Below, piece after piece: positions 5,857-6,541 of a DNA stretch of 6,541 nt; the stretch's first letter is position 1, and each line of letters begins with the position of its first letter. The notes under the pieces are model-generated. The model was given only the letters and a program-made list of their open reading frames with translations, had not been told where the DNA came from and searched no databases. Both the position numbers and the translations under genes were made by a program. Source of the stretch: Angelakisella sp. (GTDB lineage Bacteria; Bacillota; Clostridia; Oscillospirales; Ruminococcaceae); NCBI GenBank assembly GCA_022795575.1, contig JAAWGY010000131.1, positions 1-6,541 of the forward strand, written 5' to 3'.

Positions 5857-6309
5857 TTATTCCTTGGGCCGTACAATCAGCTTGACGCCCTCGATGGCCT
5901 CCACCACCACGGCGGCGCCCACCGGGATGGGCTGGCCGGTGCGGGAACGGGCGGTCCAGTCCATGCCGTTTACCCGGGCCCGGCCGGTTTGGGCAAGGTT
6001 GTCAATCTCCTCCAGCACCGCGGCGGTCATGCCAATCAGGGAATCCGCGTTGGTGGGAACCCTGCGGAACCGTAGGGCCTGGGACACCATGGGGCGGGTG
6101 AGGGCCAGCGTCACCGCCGATACCACAAAGAACACCCCCAGCTGTACCGTCCCGGAAAAACCGGCCACAGCGGCGATGGTGGCGGCAACCGCGCCGATGC
6201 AGAACCAGATGCTCACCAGCTGCACGGTGGCCACCTCCAACAGCAGCAGCCCTACCGCCGCCGCAAACCAAAGAAGCGCGTTCCAGTTTTCGACAATGAA
6301 TTCGGCCAC
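5857..6309 (-). CDS. Short NfeD-family membrane protein (partner of SPFH protein)
   Basis: Integral membrane protein of 150 residues from the GTG at 6309, the short NfeD form lacking the N-terminal ClpP-like protease domain. Three predicted membrane helices lie at about 11-30, 32-50 and 55-71. They are followed by a soluble C-terminal OB-fold at about 88-148 with the family pattern: SLIGMTAAVLEEI (90-102), GRARVNGMDWTARS (109-122), IPVGAAVVVEAIEGVKLIV (128-146). Family members interact with SPFH proteins; in E. coli YbbJ is encoded beside QmcA. Here it is the promoter-proximal gene with the SPFH gene 36 bases downstream. AAGGAGG at 6323-6317 sits 7 bases from the GTG and fixes the start. The longer frame beginning at 6363 is unlikely because it would overlap the promoter. 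Confidence 0.92.
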   Translation of the reverse strand: MAEFIVENWNALLWFAAAVGLLLLEVATVQLVSIWFCIGAVAATIAAVAGFSGTVQLGVFFVVSAVTLALTRPMVSQALRFRRVPTNADSLIGMTAAVLEEIDNLAQTGRARVNGMDWTARSRTGQPIPVGAAVVVEAIEGVKLIVRPKE

Positions 6310-6316
6310 GTTTCCC

Positions 6317-6323
6317 CCTCCTT
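6317..6323 (-). promoter_or_regulatory. Ribosome binding site that sets the NfeD start
   Basis: On the minus strand AAGGAGG is 7 bases before GTG (6309-6307). The alternative GTG at 6363 lies next to the -10 hexamer, ahead of the predicted transcription start, so it cannot be used from this promoter. Confidence 0.8.
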
Positions 6324-6334
6324 CCTCTTTCCCG

Positions 6335-6348
6335 AAAAGAATTCTTTT
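6335..6348 (-). promoter_or_regulatory. Perfect 14-bp palindrome at the NfeD-SPFH transcription start
   Basis: AAAAGAATTCTTTT is a perfect dyad occupying about +1 to +14 of the predicted transcript. Its position suits an operator for a dimeric repressor or a transcript-end structure; no known regulator site is recognised. A-T richness makes a chance match possible. Confidence 0.35.
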
Positions 6349-6354
6349 TATGAT

Positions 6355-6383
6355 ATTATACACCCCGCCGGGGGAAAATGCAA
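6355..6383 (-). promoter_or_regulatory. Sigma-A-type promoter of the NfeD-SPFH operon
   Basis: On the minus strand TTGCAT (6383-6378) and a perfect TATAAT (6360-6355) are 17 bases apart, predicting a start near 6348. The spacer contains a CCCC/GGGG dyad (6363-6374). The -35 hexamer is identical to that of the promoter at 3439-3467. Confidence 0.82.
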
Positions 6384-6514
6384 CTGCGGCCTTGGGGAGC
6401 GTTGCGGTAGCCTCCGGCCTGCCGGCGGGCGCTGAACAGGCTCTAAGGCGTGTCCCTAAAGTCGCCGCACCCGTCTTTTTCTACAGGGGAAGGGGGCTTG
6501 GCTACGTCGAAAAT

Positions 6515-6541
6515 GCTCGGAATCCACCAAGGATTCCTTGC
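6515..6541 (+). repeat. Short hairpin repeat, copy B (cut by the window edge)
   Basis: GGAATCC (6519-6525) and GGATTCC (6531-6537) are a perfect 7-bp inverted repeat around ACCAA. Beyond a 2-by-2 mismatch, GC (6515-6516) pairs with GC (6540-6541), so the stem may continue past the window. It resembles copy A at 1-24 in orientation, loop and trailing TGC. The gene-free stretch before it (6384-6514) includes another hairpin (CCGG 6414-6417 with CCGG 6422-6425) and may belong to the same dispersed element, but I see no transposase or clear terminal repeats. Confidence 0.5.

Noticed and set aside
6310..6363. N-terminal extension of NfeD to 6363
   Set aside because: The start would lie upstream of the predicted transcription start, beside the -10 hexamer, with no ribosome site.
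6432..6480. Possible insertion-sequence end around the GTGTCCCTAAA segment
   Set aside because: No transposase, matching terminal inverted repeat or target duplication can be seen in the window; kept only as possible flank of the hairpin repeat.

Overview
The window comes from a high-GC Firmicute, most likely a gut clostridium of the Oscillospiraceae (Flavonifractor/Lawsonibacter-like). This is inferred from codons strongly biased to G or C at the third position, strong AGGAGG-type ribosome sites, sigma-A promoters with exact 17-base spacers, and clostridial-type versions of aldolase and RF2. No tRNA, rRNA, CRISPR array, transposase or phage gene is visible.

Layout: (1) Bases 1-118 hold a short hairpin repeat and the leader of an HxlR-family regulator (119-511, +). 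(2) A near-consensus promoter at 593-621 drives a class II fructose-bisphosphate aldolase (683-1648, +). It ends at a symmetrical terminator (1672-1712) shared with the converging gene. (3) On the minus strand, 1728-3401 encodes an unrecognised 557-residue protein: four membrane helices, a Pro/Ala-rich linker and a large helical cytoplasmic domain. (4) The 294-base gap 3402-3695 carries two divergent promoters separated by a dense run of C-tracts (G-tracts on the minus strand) and a structured leader for prfB. (5) prfB (3696-4814, +) encodes peptide release factor 2 and lacks the usual programmed frameshift. A second two-way terminator (4847-4889) follows. (6) A minus-strand operon holds a short NfeD protein (5857-6309) and then an SPFH/QmcA-type protein (4897-5820), from a promoter at 6355-6383. 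(7) Bases 6384-6541 hold no gene; the window ends inside a second copy of the hairpin repeat seen at its start.

Most genes are single-gene transcription units with housekeeping roles: glycolysis/gluconeogenesis (aldolase), translation termination (RF2) and membrane-domain organisation (NfeD with SPFH). Only NfeD-SPFH is a clear functional pair. The regulator may read through into the aldolase because no good terminator separates them. The least understood gene is the membrane-anchored helical protein at 1728-3401. I see no convincing multi-gene novel system; the strongest leads are that protein, the G-tract cluster in its upstream region, the hairpin repeat pair at the window edges, and the loss of frameshift control in prfB.
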